DNA of 8,107 nt, from the NCBI GenBank assembly GCA_036985935.1, contig BTQP01000085.1, forward strand, positions 1 through 8,107, read 5' to 3'. The notes under the pieces are model-generated. The model was not told where the DNA came from. It did no database searches and was given only the letters and a program-made list of their open reading frames with translations. The number at the start of each line of letters is the position of its first letter. Position 1 is the stretch's first letter. The position numbers were made by a program, and so were the translations under genes. The stretch comes from JAMBLL01 sp036985935 (GTDB lineage Bacteria; Actinomycetota; Acidimicrobiia; Spongiisociales; UBA5794). This document shows, piece by piece, positions 1 through 5,789 of the stretch.

Positions 1-956
1 TCGCCGTTGGATTCCGTGTCGTCGGTGTCCGTTCCCTCGTCATCAGCCACAACACTTTCGTCGGGGCTACTTTCTCCGTCAAAGGCAATGACGACACTAC
101 GACGCGGGTCCTCGCCTTCCGAATAGGAGCGCACGCCTTCGATTTCGGCGACCGCGTTATGCACGACCTTTCGGTCCGCGGCATTCATCGGCTCCAACAT
201 GACCTCGTTCTGGTCTCCGATTACCTGCTCGGCGAGCTTGCCTGTGTAGATCTTCAACGCCTCGCGCCGTCTCTCGACATAACCTCCCACGTCGATGCGC
301 ATACGGGGGGCGCCATACGTCTTGCGCTGAACGACTGTACGGGTCAGTTCAAGGACGGAGTACATAACCGACCCTTTCTGGCCGATCAGTGCTTCGGTTT
401 GCTCTCCGGTTACATCCAGATACAGGACCTCGTCTTCGATCCGGCTGGCAACCCGGCCCTCCAGGCCAAAAGCGTCGAGCAAACCGGTGATAAACGCTGC
501 TGCCACTTCCGCCTGTTCTTCGATGGGTGCCTGCTCCGGGCGGTCATCTCGCGGCTTGCGCTGCGATTCGGTTCTTGGCTCTGACACCTTTTTCTCCTGA
601 CGCCGTTGTCCGTCGTTCTGTTTTTGGTTCGTCCTGGCGTTCTTCTGCTTTTGCCCGCCGGTGTTGTTCTTGTTGTCGGAACTCGAGGAACCTTTCGAGC
701 TACCGTCCTGCCGTTTCCCGTCTTCGGATCGGCTATCCGATCCTCTGCCACCACGACTGCGACGACGTCGCCTCCGTTGTTTCGGCATCCGGGTCACCTT
801 GACGATGGCCTCGCGCCCACCGACACCGAGGAAACCTGGTTTTGGCTCCTGGATGATCTCGACCTCGGCATCGTGCTTCGATGCAATTTCGAGCTCACCA
901 AGACCAGCCTGAATGGCCAGGTCGACGGTTTTTGCTTGTACTTCAACCCACTCCAT
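1..956 (-). CDS. jag: Jag/KhpB-type RNA-binding protein (Jag_N + KH + R3H), partial at its C-terminus
   Basis: My minus-strand translation gives 318 codons from ATG at 956-954 to the window edge, with no stop. Residues 1-56 match the Jag N-terminal domain (ending in a GFLGVGGREA-like motif). About residues 57-145 are a low-complexity linker rich in R, S, K, Q, N and G, including six consecutive arginines. A KH domain follows, with the GxxG loop as GQKG at about 192-195. Then comes an R3H domain with RKVVH at about 262-266. From about 293 the chain becomes an Asp/Glu/Ser-rich tail that continues out of the window. The start lies 4 bp past the yidC stop, with a GAAGGAAG ribosome-binding site inside the yidC end. 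The family (SpoIIIJ-associated, KhpB/EloR) binds RNA and is linked to cell elongation and division in Gram-positives. The role here is inferred from family and from its usual place beside yidC. Confidence 0.93.
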   Translation of the reverse strand, partial: MEWVEVQAKTVDLAIQAGLGELEIASKHDAEVEIIQEPKPGFLGVGGREAIVKVTRMPKQRRRRRRSRGGRGSDSRSEDGKRQDGSSKGSSSSDNKNNTGGQKQKNARTNQKQNDGQRRQEKKVSEPRTESQRKPRDDRPEQAPIEEQAEVAAAFITGLLDAFGLEGRVASRIEDEVLYLDVTGEQTEALIGQKGSVMYSVLELTRTVVQRKTYGAPRMRIDVGGYVERRREALKIYTGKLAEQVIGDQNEVMLEPMNAADRKVVHNAVAEIEGVRSYSEGEDPRRSVVIAFDGESSPDESVVADDEGTDTDDTESNG

Positions 957-960
957 CGGG

Positions 961-1899
961 CTACTTCCTTCTTTTGCGGTTGCGCTTCTTACTCGCGTTC
1001 GGCGATGGCCCGTCGCTCGTTGGTTCGTCGGACGGATCGTCCGGCGTCGAGGACTCAGCGCCTTTTCCCTGGGCCTCATCCCCACCGTGAGATCGCAAGA
1101 TAAACGCCTGCTGGCCAACACGGAAAACGTTTGAGGTAGCGAAATAGAGACCCAGACCGGTGACGAAGTTCCATGAGATGAACCCGAACACCACCGGCAT
1201 GATCTTCATCGCATTCTGCATACCCGCCATTTGCGACGTCTGGGGCGTGTCGTTGTTGGAACCTTTTCGTTTCCGGGTGGTCTGCACCTGCTGGTAGAAA
1301 CCAGCGGCCACGATTATGGCGATGAGGATGATGTACGGAAGCGATCCGGGAATATTGCTGAAATCGACACCCTGGGATGGGCGCACCATGAGGTTCATGC
1401 CAAGGAACGTCACGTGCTCGAACTGACTTCCAAGTATGTCAACACCATCTTTCAGTGTCGTCGTGAGATTTCCCGATGCATCCACCGTGTACAGCGCATC
1501 ATTCGCATCTGAGATGACACCCGAAAGGGTCGAACCCTCGGGAATGCCGGCACCTTTCCACAAAACTCGGTACAACGCAAACCAGATCGGCATCTGTATC
1601 AGCAGCGGCAGACACCCGGCGGCAGGGTTCACACCACGCTCTTGATATAGCGCCATCAAGTGCTTGTTGAGTTCTTCCTTTTCGCCCTTGAATTCCTTTT
1701 GAAGCCGCTTGACCTCTGGCTGGATCTCCTGCATCGCCCTCATAGACTTTGTCTGTTTCAAAGTAAGGGGAAAGAGCAGCAGCGACACGGTGAGTGTGAG
1801 CAGAATGATGGATATCCCATATTCTGGAAGAATGTCGTAGAAGAAGGAAAGCAAATTGCCGAGCAAACTGAGCAGTAGGGTCCACGGATTCAGGTTCAC
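961..1899 (-). CDS. yidC: YidC/Oxa1-family membrane protein insertase
   Basis: 312 residues starting at GTG (1899-1897), with GGAAG about 8 bp upstream. YidC inserts membrane proteins into the cytoplasmic membrane, alone or with SecYEG. The Oxa1 core is clear. TM1 is about residues 27-47. It is followed by the charged cytoplasmic hairpin (48-95, ending GVNPAAG) and TM2 with CLPLLIQMPIWFALYRVL at 96-113. An outward loop follows, then TM3 near 186-207 and two closing helices near 231-268. The tail ends in a basic KKRNRKRRK cluster, as in ribosome-contacting tails of this family. There is no large periplasmic domain, as expected outside the Gram-negatives, and no lipobox. The position normally holding the groove arginine in TM1 is Ser39 (see findings). 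The start overlaps the yidD stop as GTGA, suggesting translational coupling. jag follows after 4 bp. Confidence 0.95.
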   Translation of the reverse strand: MNLNPWTLLLSLLGNLLSFFYDILPEYGISIILLTLTVSLLLFPLTLKQTKSMRAMQEIQPEVKRLQKEFKGEKEELNKHLMALYQERGVNPAAGCLPLLIQMPIWFALYRVLWKGAGIPEGSTLSGVISDANDALYTVDASGNLTTTLKDGVDILGSQFEHVTFLGMNLMVRPSQGVDFSNIPGSLPYIILIAIIVAAGFYQQVQTTRKRKGSNNDTPQTSQMAGMQNAMKIMPVVFGFISWNFVTGLGLYFATSNVFRVGQQAFILRSHGGDEAQGKGAESSTPDDPSDEPTSDGPSPNASKKRNRKRRK

Positions 1900-2195
1900 A
1901 GGGAGCTTCCTTTGATTGGATCAGTCGAGGCGTCTGGCGAGCCTGGCACGGGATCAAGCCCACCGTCGTGAAAGGGTTGACAGCGGCCTATCCGGCGGAT
2001 TCCGAGCCAGGAACCCTTTAGCGGTCCGTGAATCTCGATGGCCTCATAGGCGTACTGCGAGCAGGTCGGCATATAGCGGCAATTATTGCCAAAGAACGGG
2101 GAGAGTCCCTTCTGGTACCCCCGAATGAGGAGCAAGAAGCTACGCGAGACGGGTCCGCGAGCTTTCCCCTGTATTGCACTGCTGCGTTCACTCAT
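1896..2195 (-). CDS. yidD: YidD, membrane protein insertion efficiency factor
   Basis: 99 residues from ATG at 2195-2193. The family signature is intact: RGYQKGLSPFFGNNCRYMPTC with Cys39 and Cys45, SQYAYEAI, a third cysteine in GRC (Cys72), and GGLDPVP at 78-84. YidD (formerly haemolytic-protein family DUF37) is a small, peripherally membrane-associated protein that helps YidC-dependent insertion. The N-terminal segment around residues 17-30 can form an amphipathic helix. The length is somewhat above the typical 70-90 because of a polar C-terminal extension after DPVP. It overlaps the rnpA end by 8 bp (ATGAGTGA) and the yidC start by 4 bp, so it is probably translated by reinitiation within one transcript. 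The identification rests on the motif and on its conserved position between rnpA and yidC. Confidence 0.93.
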   Translation of the reverse strand: MSERSSAIQGKARGPVSRSFLLLIRGYQKGLSPFFGNNCRYMPTCSQYAYEAIEIHGPLKGSWLGIRRIGRCQPFHDGGLDPVPGSPDASTDPIKGSSL

Positions 2196-2523
2196 GGTCC
2201 GCCCTCACGTCAAGCTCCGCCCCGGCAACGGCCTGCATCCAGTCCACCAGGGTGTCGAACGGAACGGTGAGCACGTCGCGGCTCGCAACGAAGACGTGCG
2301 CCGTAGCGGGCGTGAGCTCGATCCGCCGCGCAGCCTCCCTGAGCCTCCGCTTCGCCCGATTTCGCTCGACCGCTTTTCCCACCTTCTTGCCTGCCACGAA
2401 GCCCGCCTCGGGCTCATCGATCTCTCCCGGGTTCCGGTACACGGTGACTCCGCCGACGCCGCGCCGAGATCCCTCACGGTAGAGAGATCGGATTCGGGAT
2501 CCAGAGCGAAGAGAGACATACAC
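2188..2523 (-). CDS. rnpA: Ribonuclease P protein component
   Basis: 111 residues. The protein assists RNase P RNA in cutting 5' leaders from pre-tRNAs. The RNR motif is present: KKVGKAVERNRAKRRLREAAR around residues 46-66, with RNR at 54-56. Before it is a short version of the usual N-terminal strand region (SLRSGSRIRSLYREGSRR). The only workable start is GTG at 2523-2521, because the rpmH stop TGA (2532-2530) is in this same frame and blocks any longer form. A nearby ATG at 2519 lies in a different frame. I see no Shine-Dalgarno before the GTG. The 6-bp gap from rpmH suggests reinitiation by ribosomes finishing L34. Family length is normally about 110-130, so it is complete with a slightly short N-terminus. 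The end overlaps yidD by 8 bp. Confidence 0.94.
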   Translation of the reverse strand: MYVSLRSGSRIRSLYREGSRRGVGGVTVYRNPGEIDEPEAGFVAGKKVGKAVERNRAKRRLREAARRIELTPATAHVFVASRDVLTVPFDTLVDWMQAVAGAELDVRADHE

Positions 2524-2529
2524 GCGGGG

Positions 2530-2664
2530 TCACGCCGAGAGTTCGTGGCGACCCTTGGTGCGGCGCCGCTTGATCAATGCGCGGCCCGACCGGGTGCGCA
2601 TGCGGCCCCGAAATCCGTGTTTGCGCTTGCGGCGTCGTTTATTTGGTTGATAGGTACGTTTCAT
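2530..2664 (-). CDS. rpmH: 50S ribosomal protein L34
   Basis: 44 residues beginning MKRTYQPNKRRRKRKHGFR and ending with RTKGRHELSA. This is the highly conserved, very basic L34 sequence. The protein sits in the large ribosomal subunit. The ATG is at 2664-2662, and AGGGA about 10-11 bp upstream can serve as ribosome-binding site. The reading frame stays open for a further 91 codons upstream, but that part has no L34 similarity and runs through the promoter region, so the short form is correct. It is the first gene of the minus-strand block and diverges from dnaA, the classical arrangement next to bacterial origins. The stop is in frame with rnpA two codons before its GTG. Confidence 0.97.
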   Translation of the reverse strand: MKRTYQPNKRRRKRKHGFRGRMRTRSGRALIKRRRTKGRHELSA

Positions 2665-2717
2665 GATGAGGTAGTCCCTGAGTTGGGGAAGTCGCGGTGC
2701 CTTCGTGCGATCACGGC

Positions 2718-2740
2718 GGCTACATTCTAGGGATGTAGCC
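2718..2740. repeat. Perfect 8-bp inverted repeat with 7-nt spacer upstream of rpmH
   Basis: Arms GGCTACAT (2718-2725) and ATGTAGCC (2733-2740) are perfectly complementary around a 7-nt centre. No T-run follows on either strand, so it is not an intrinsic terminator. It encloses the candidate rpmH -10. It could be an operator for a dimeric regulator, or a cruciform or hairpin element of the origin region. Confidence 0.6.
2724..2729 (-). promoter_or_regulatory. Candidate -10 element of the rpmH operon promoter
   Basis: On the minus strand this reads TAGAAT, one mismatch from TATAAT, about 60 bp before the rpmH ATG. No good -35 lies at 16-18 bp spacing (TGTCGT at 17), so it would be a -10-dominated promoter, as is common in actinobacteria. 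It lies inside a perfect inverted repeat (2718-2740). Expected transcription start is near 2717. This is an inference from motif and position only. Confidence 0.35.
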
Positions 2741-2939
2741 AGCGAAACGACACATGCGCAACAGGACGCGAAAACTAGCACGGGGTCGCGAAACACAGAA
2801 CAGGTCGATTTTCGCCGAACCCGTCGAAATGACGAGCTAAGGGTCCCGATCCAGGTCGCCCTACAACCCTTGGAGTGCAACACTTCTAGGCCATAACAAA
2901 CATACAAGGAGCGGTCTGGTACTGGCGGATTTGTCACTC

Positions 2940-2969
2940 TTGATGTGTTACAGGAACCGTCCCTATGCT
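2940..2969 (+). promoter_or_regulatory. Weak candidate dnaA promoter
   Basis: TTGATG (2940-2945) and TATGCT (2964-2969) are separated by 18 bp, each 4 of 6 to the sigma-70-type consensus. The start would fall near 2976, giving a leader of about 150 nt that contains all three upstream DnaA boxes. Only the motif supports it. Confidence 0.25.
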
Positions 2970-3053
2970 CCCCATCGCTGCCTTGGCGGATGTCCTCGCT
3001 TCCCCTGGGAGCTACGGCCCCGGGTCATCACCCGACAGCGGCAGAGGTGCATG

Positions 3054-3086
3054 TTCTCCACATCCTGTGGATAGATATGTGGACAG
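3054..3086. promoter_or_regulatory. Cluster of three DnaA boxes upstream of dnaA
   Basis: TTCTCCACA at 3054-3062 (plus), TGTGGATAG at 3066-3074 (minus, CTATCCACA) and TGTGGACAG at 3078-3086 (minus, CTGTCCACA). Each has one mismatch to TT(A/G)TCCACA. Their starts are exactly 12 bp apart. A further one-mismatch site, TTTTCCACA, lies at 3177-3185 inside dnaA. Such clusters bind DnaA, both to repress dnaA and to build the origin complex. Confidence 0.75.
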
Positions 3087-3113
3087 TTTTACGGGCTGGG
3101 CCTTGAGCCTGAT

Positions 3114-3118
3114 AGGAG
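3114..3118 (+). promoter_or_regulatory. dnaA ribosome-binding site
   Basis: AGGAG ends 9 bp before the GTG at 3128. It fixes this GTG as the dnaA start. Confidence 0.75.
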
Positions 3119-3127
3119 TACAGATTC

Positions 3128-4513
3128 GTGGGAGTCACACAGACACCTCATGATGCGGTAGACGCGCAAATCGAACTTTTCCACAGTCGGCTCAGAGACG
3201 TTATCGGCGTCGCCAAATGGGAGACATGGATCCGCCCTCTGTCTCTGAGCGTCGATGATACGAACCTCGTCTTCGAAGCACCCAATCACTTCAACGCGAC
3301 CTGGGTTACCGACAACTACACACATCAGATCAGCGAGATCGCAGCATCGGTGTGGCCCGAACCTTTCGACGTGGCGATAACCGTCTCACCCGCCCCTCCA
3401 CATCCCGAACCGATCGATGATTCCCCACCATTCCAATCGTCCTTCAACAATGTGCTTCCTCTGGACGACGGGTCTGCGCGGCCGGTAACGACCAATCTGC
3501 TCGCGAGGTACTCCTTCGAGAATTTCGTCGTCGGCCAATCCAACCGCTTTGCACACGCCGCAGCACAGGCCGTTGCCGAGCAGCCTGGTCGCCATTACAA
3601 CCCGCTGTTCATCTATGCAGGTGCAGGTCTCGGCAAGACACATTTGTTGCACGCCGTGGGTCAACACCGTCTCGAACTCGACCCCTCGTCGAACGTGCGA
3701 TACGTAACATCAGAGTCGTTCTTCAACGATTTCATCAACTCGATCAGAAGAAAACGCATGGGCGACTTCAAAGATCGTTATAGAAAAGTCAACGTTCTTC
3801 TTGTTGATGATGTGCAGTTCTTCGAAGGCAAAGAACAGGTCCTCGAAGAGTTCTTCCACACGTTCAACTCTCTGTACGAAGCGGGGAACCAGCTCGTGAT
3901 CTCGTCGGATCGTCCTCCGCGCGAACTGCGAACCATCGAGGACAGGCTTCGAAGCCGTTTCGAGTGGGGGCTCACCACCGACATTCAGAGTCCTGACGTT
4001 GAAACACGCCTGGCGATCCTGCGCAAGAACGCGTCGTCTGCAACGGTCCCCGTGCCAAACGATGTGCTCGAGTTCATCGCACACAATGTCGCAGACAATA
4101 TCCGCGAACTCGAGGGCGCCCTCACCCGCGTCACGGCATTTGCGACCTTGACCCATGAAAGGGTCACGCTCGAACTCGCAACGGCCGTGCTGCGCGACAT
4201 CGTTCACCTGCAAGATGCTGCTCCTCTGACGGCAGACGGCATCATTTCCTGCGTGTCGCAGTACTACGAGATACAGCGCTCGGAGCTCACAGGCCCTTCA
4301 CGCAGACAACCTCTCGCCAGACAACGTCAAGTGGCGATGTACGTATGCAGAGAACACACCGGGTTGTCCTTGCCGAGGATCGGCCAGGCGTTTGGCGGGA
4401 GAGATCACACCACCGTCATGCACGCCGTCGACAAAGTGAAAGGCCTCATGCAGACCGACAAAACGGTCTACGACCAGGTAACAGAGATCACTCAGCAGCT
4501 GGGGACAACGTGA
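3128..4513 (+). CDS. dnaA: Chromosomal replication initiator protein DnaA
   Basis: 461 residues from GTG at 3128, supported by AGGAG 9 bp upstream. DnaA binds origin boxes, oligomerises with ATP, opens the duplex and recruits helicase. Domain I is about residues 14-80 (Trp31 and Trp34). Domain II is a short Pro/Asp-rich linker, about 85-122. Domain III (AAA+) has Walker A AGAGLGKT at 164-171, Walker B LLVDDVQFF at 224-232, sensor 1 around 257-264, the box VII arginine-finger segment RLRSRF at 273-278 and sensor 2 NIRELEG at 334-340. Domain IV carries the box-binding signature GGRDHTTVMHA at 423-433. The first Walker A glycine (usually GGxGLGKT) is Ala164, still within the [AG]x4GK[ST] pattern. 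The linker is far shorter than in Streptomyces. DnaA boxes on both sides imply autoregulation and origin function. Confidence 0.98.
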   Translation: MGVTQTPHDAVDAQIELFHSRLRDVIGVAKWETWIRPLSLSVDDTNLVFEAPNHFNATWVTDNYTHQISEIAASVWPEPFDVAITVSPAPPHPEPIDDSPPFQSSFNNVLPLDDGSARPVTTNLLARYSFENFVVGQSNRFAHAAAQAVAEQPGRHYNPLFIYAGAGLGKTHLLHAVGQHRLELDPSSNVRYVTSESFFNDFINSIRRKRMGDFKDRYRKVNVLLVDDVQFFEGKEQVLEEFFHTFNSLYEAGNQLVISSDRPPRELRTIEDRLRSRFEWGLTTDIQSPDVETRLAILRKNASSATVPVPNDVLEFIAHNVADNIRELEGALTRVTAFATLTHERVTLELATAVLRDIVHLQDAAPLTADGIISCVSQYYEIQRSELTGPSRRQPLARQRQVAMYVCREHTGLSLPRIGQAFGGRDHTTVMHAVDKVKGLMQTDKTVYDQVTEITQQLGTT

Positions 4514-4642
4514 TCCTTTTCCACACCGACATGACTCCTGATCACGCGACTGTGGATATCGTGTCACATATACACACAGCTATGTGGACGGAGAATGCAG
4601 TACCTGCACCGGTTCCCGCCGTCTTTCCACAATCCACAGGGC

Positions 4643-4657
4643 CTACTACTACTTCTA
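4643..4657 (-). promoter_or_regulatory. DnaA-trio element (five triplets)
   Basis: On the complementary strand, read 3' to 5', this is GAT GAT GAT GAA GAT, followed by GAG at 4658-4660. These fit the published trio pattern 3'-(G/A)A(T/A)-5', the single-stranded sequence that a DnaA filament grips during opening. It begins directly after the GC cluster next to the box at 4630-4638, the expected geometry. Confidence 0.75.
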
Positions 4658-4688
4658 CTCTTTGTATTCATATATCAGCAGCAACAGC

Positions 4689-4694
4689 AGGGGA
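4689..4694 (+). promoter_or_regulatory. dnaN ribosome-binding site deciding the start
   Basis: AGGGGA ends 8 bp before GTG at 4703. This supports the GTG over the in-frame ATG at 4595, which lies upstream of the origin repeats. Confidence 0.7.
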
Positions 4695-4702
4695 TATGTA
4701 AC

Positions 4703-5782
4703 GTGCGAATCAGAGCCGAACGAGACGAATTGGCGGATGTTCTGGTCCGTGCCAGCAGAGCGGTAGGTGTGAGATCCCCTCTTCCGATCTTGCAGGGTAT
4801 TTTGTGCGATGTTGCAGGCGGCAAACTCACGGTCACCGGGACCGACAACGAGGTAACCGTCCGCACCTACCTCGAAGTAGAGGTCACCGAGGATGGGCGA
4901 ACGGTCATTCCGGCGAAACTTGCTGCCGAGGCAGTGCGAAAGTTACCGCCAGGTGCGGTGACGCTTTCGTCTGAGGATGGACAGGTCGAGATCGTGGGAA
5001 GCGGTCCCCGGTTCAAACTGCGAGAGATGGTCGTTGACGACTATCCGAAGATAGTTGACGCGGAAATCGGCGATGCAGTGTCGGTTGATGGCAACGAACT
5101 GATCAAAGCGTTGTCTCAGGTCGGGGTAGCGGCGTCTGGCGACGATGCGCGACCAACTCTCACGGGTGTTCTGTTCGAAGCAATCGATGAGGGTTTACGC
5201 CTGGTTGCGACAGACTCCTACCGATTGGCCGTCAAGGATGTTCCAGGTGTCAGCGCGGAAGGATCGAGGCTCGTTCCCTACAGGGCTCTGAGGGAACTCG
5301 GACGAACAGTCGGTGGCGGTGAGATGCAGGTGGCGCTCGGTGATCGCGAGGCGTCCTTCGTGACCGATCAGGGTCGGCTGACCGTGCGGGTGATCGATTC
5401 AACCTTCCCGAACTACAGACAGCTCCTTCCCGAAGGACACGCAAACAAGCTAACTCTTGACAAGGGGGCCTTGCTCGACGCGGTCGGAAGGGCGGCTCTG
5501 GTTGCCGAGGATCACATTCCGGTCAGATTGGCGATGCACGGCGGTGGCGTGGAACTCAGTGTGATCCGCCAGGAGGTCGGTGAGGCAACTGAGCTCCTTG
5601 AGGGCGAGTACGTCGGTGAAGACATGACGATCGCGTTCAACACGCGATATCTCACGGACGGTGTGAATGCAGTTGATGACGAGCGCATTGTGATCGAGAC
5701 GAGCGACCCTCTCAAACCGGGTCTATTGCACGGAGCCGAGCTTTTGGACTTTCGCTACCTCCTGATGCCTGTGCGCCTCTGA
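4703..5782 (+). CDS. dnaN: DNA polymerase III beta subunit (sliding clamp)
   Basis: 359 residues from GTG at 4703. The ring-shaped dimer tethers DNA polymerase III and other clamp-binding proteins to DNA. The start MRIRAERDELADVLVRASRAV aligns with the usual beginning of the first clamp domain. The middle domain shows RPTLTGVLFE (150-159) and ATDSYRLA (169-176). The third contains FPNYRQLLP (245-253), and the chain ends YLLMPVRL, the conserved C-terminus that helps form the peptide-binding pocket. Family length is about 360-380. The frame is open back to ATG 4595, but those 36 codons translate origin repeats into Leu and Gln runs and are not part of any clamp. recF follows after 7 bp. Confidence 0.97.
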   Translation: MRIRAERDELADVLVRASRAVGVRSPLPILQGILCDVAGGKLTVTGTDNEVTVRTYLEVEVTEDGRTVIPAKLAAEAVRKLPPGAVTLSSEDGQVEIVGSGPRFKLREMVVDDYPKIVDAEIGDAVSVDGNELIKALSQVGVAASGDDARPTLTGVLFEAIDEGLRLVATDSYRLAVKDVPGVSAEGSRLVPYRALRELGRTVGGGEMQVALGDREASFVTDQGRLTVRVIDSTFPNYRQLLPEGHANKLTLDKGALLDAVGRAALVAEDHIPVRLAMHGGGVELSVIRQEVGEATELLEGEYVGEDMTIAFNTRYLTDGVNAVDDERIVIETSDPLKPGLLHGAELLDFRYLLMPVRL

Positions 5783-5789
5783 ACCGGCC

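Larger units (their letters stand above)
2665..3127. other. rpmH-dnaA divergent intergenic region (upstream part of the origin)
   Basis: 463 bp with no convincing gene. It holds, left to right: the rpmH ribosome-binding site, the palindrome with the rpmH -10 candidate (2718-2740), three GCGAAA-type repeats (2742, 2768, 2788), and weak plus-strand promoter candidates for dnaA. One is TTGATG-18 bp-TATGCT at 2940-2969; another is TTGGAG-16 bp-CATAAC at 2870-2897. A small hairpin (CGGGT/ACCCG, 3021-3034), three DnaA-box-like sites (3054-3086) and the dnaA ribosome-binding site complete it. This is the standard place for dnaA autoregulation and for the upstream half of a bipartite oriC. Confidence 0.7.
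4514..4702. other. oriC: oriC core: DnaA boxes, GC clamp, DnaA-trios and AT-rich unwinding segment
   Basis: This 189-bp dnaA-dnaN spacer has five DnaA-box-like 9-mers: 4517-4525 (TTTTCCACA), 4551-4559 (TGTGGATAT), 4583-4591 (TGTGGACGG), 4623-4631 (CTTTCCACA) and 4630-4638 (CAATCCACA). The first two have one mismatch to consensus and the others two. A weaker 7/9 site is at 4568-4576. After the last box come GGGCC (4639-4643), then CTACTACTACTTCTACT (4643-4659), then an AT-rich stretch to about 4676. This order (box, GC cluster, trios, AT-rich DNA) matches the basal unwinding system described for Bacillus subtilis. It also contains the dnaN leader. Assignment as oriC is strong by location and content, but not experimentally shown. 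Confidence 0.85.

Noticed and set aside
410..754. 114-codon minus-strand ORF within jag
   Set aside because: It is another frame of jag; the KH, R3H and Jag_N motifs are in the frame starting at 956.
606..1103. 165-codon plus-strand ORF opposite jag and the yidC end
   Set aside because: Antisense to the well-supported jag KH/linker coding; no recognisable domain.
2086..2730. 214-codon plus-strand ORF opposite yidD, rnpA and rpmH
   Set aside because: It lies antisense to three clearly recognised genes, with composition expected of a reverse-strand shadow.
2665..2937. 91-codon in-frame N-terminal extension of rpmH
   Set aside because: L34 always begins at MKRTYQP; the extension has no similarity to it and spans the promoter palindrome and spacer.
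3021..3034. CGGGT/ACCCG hairpin in the dnaA leader region
   Set aside because: A 5-bp stem is expected by chance in GC-rich DNA; no associated signal.
2965..3153. 62-codon ORF across the upstream DnaA boxes into dnaA
   Set aside because: No ribosome-binding site of note, overlaps the box cluster and the dnaA start; likely chance.
4345..4701. 118-codon ORF crossing the dnaA end into the origin spacer
   Set aside because: Overlaps the DnaA domain IV signature out of frame and then runs through DnaA boxes; no protein-like features.
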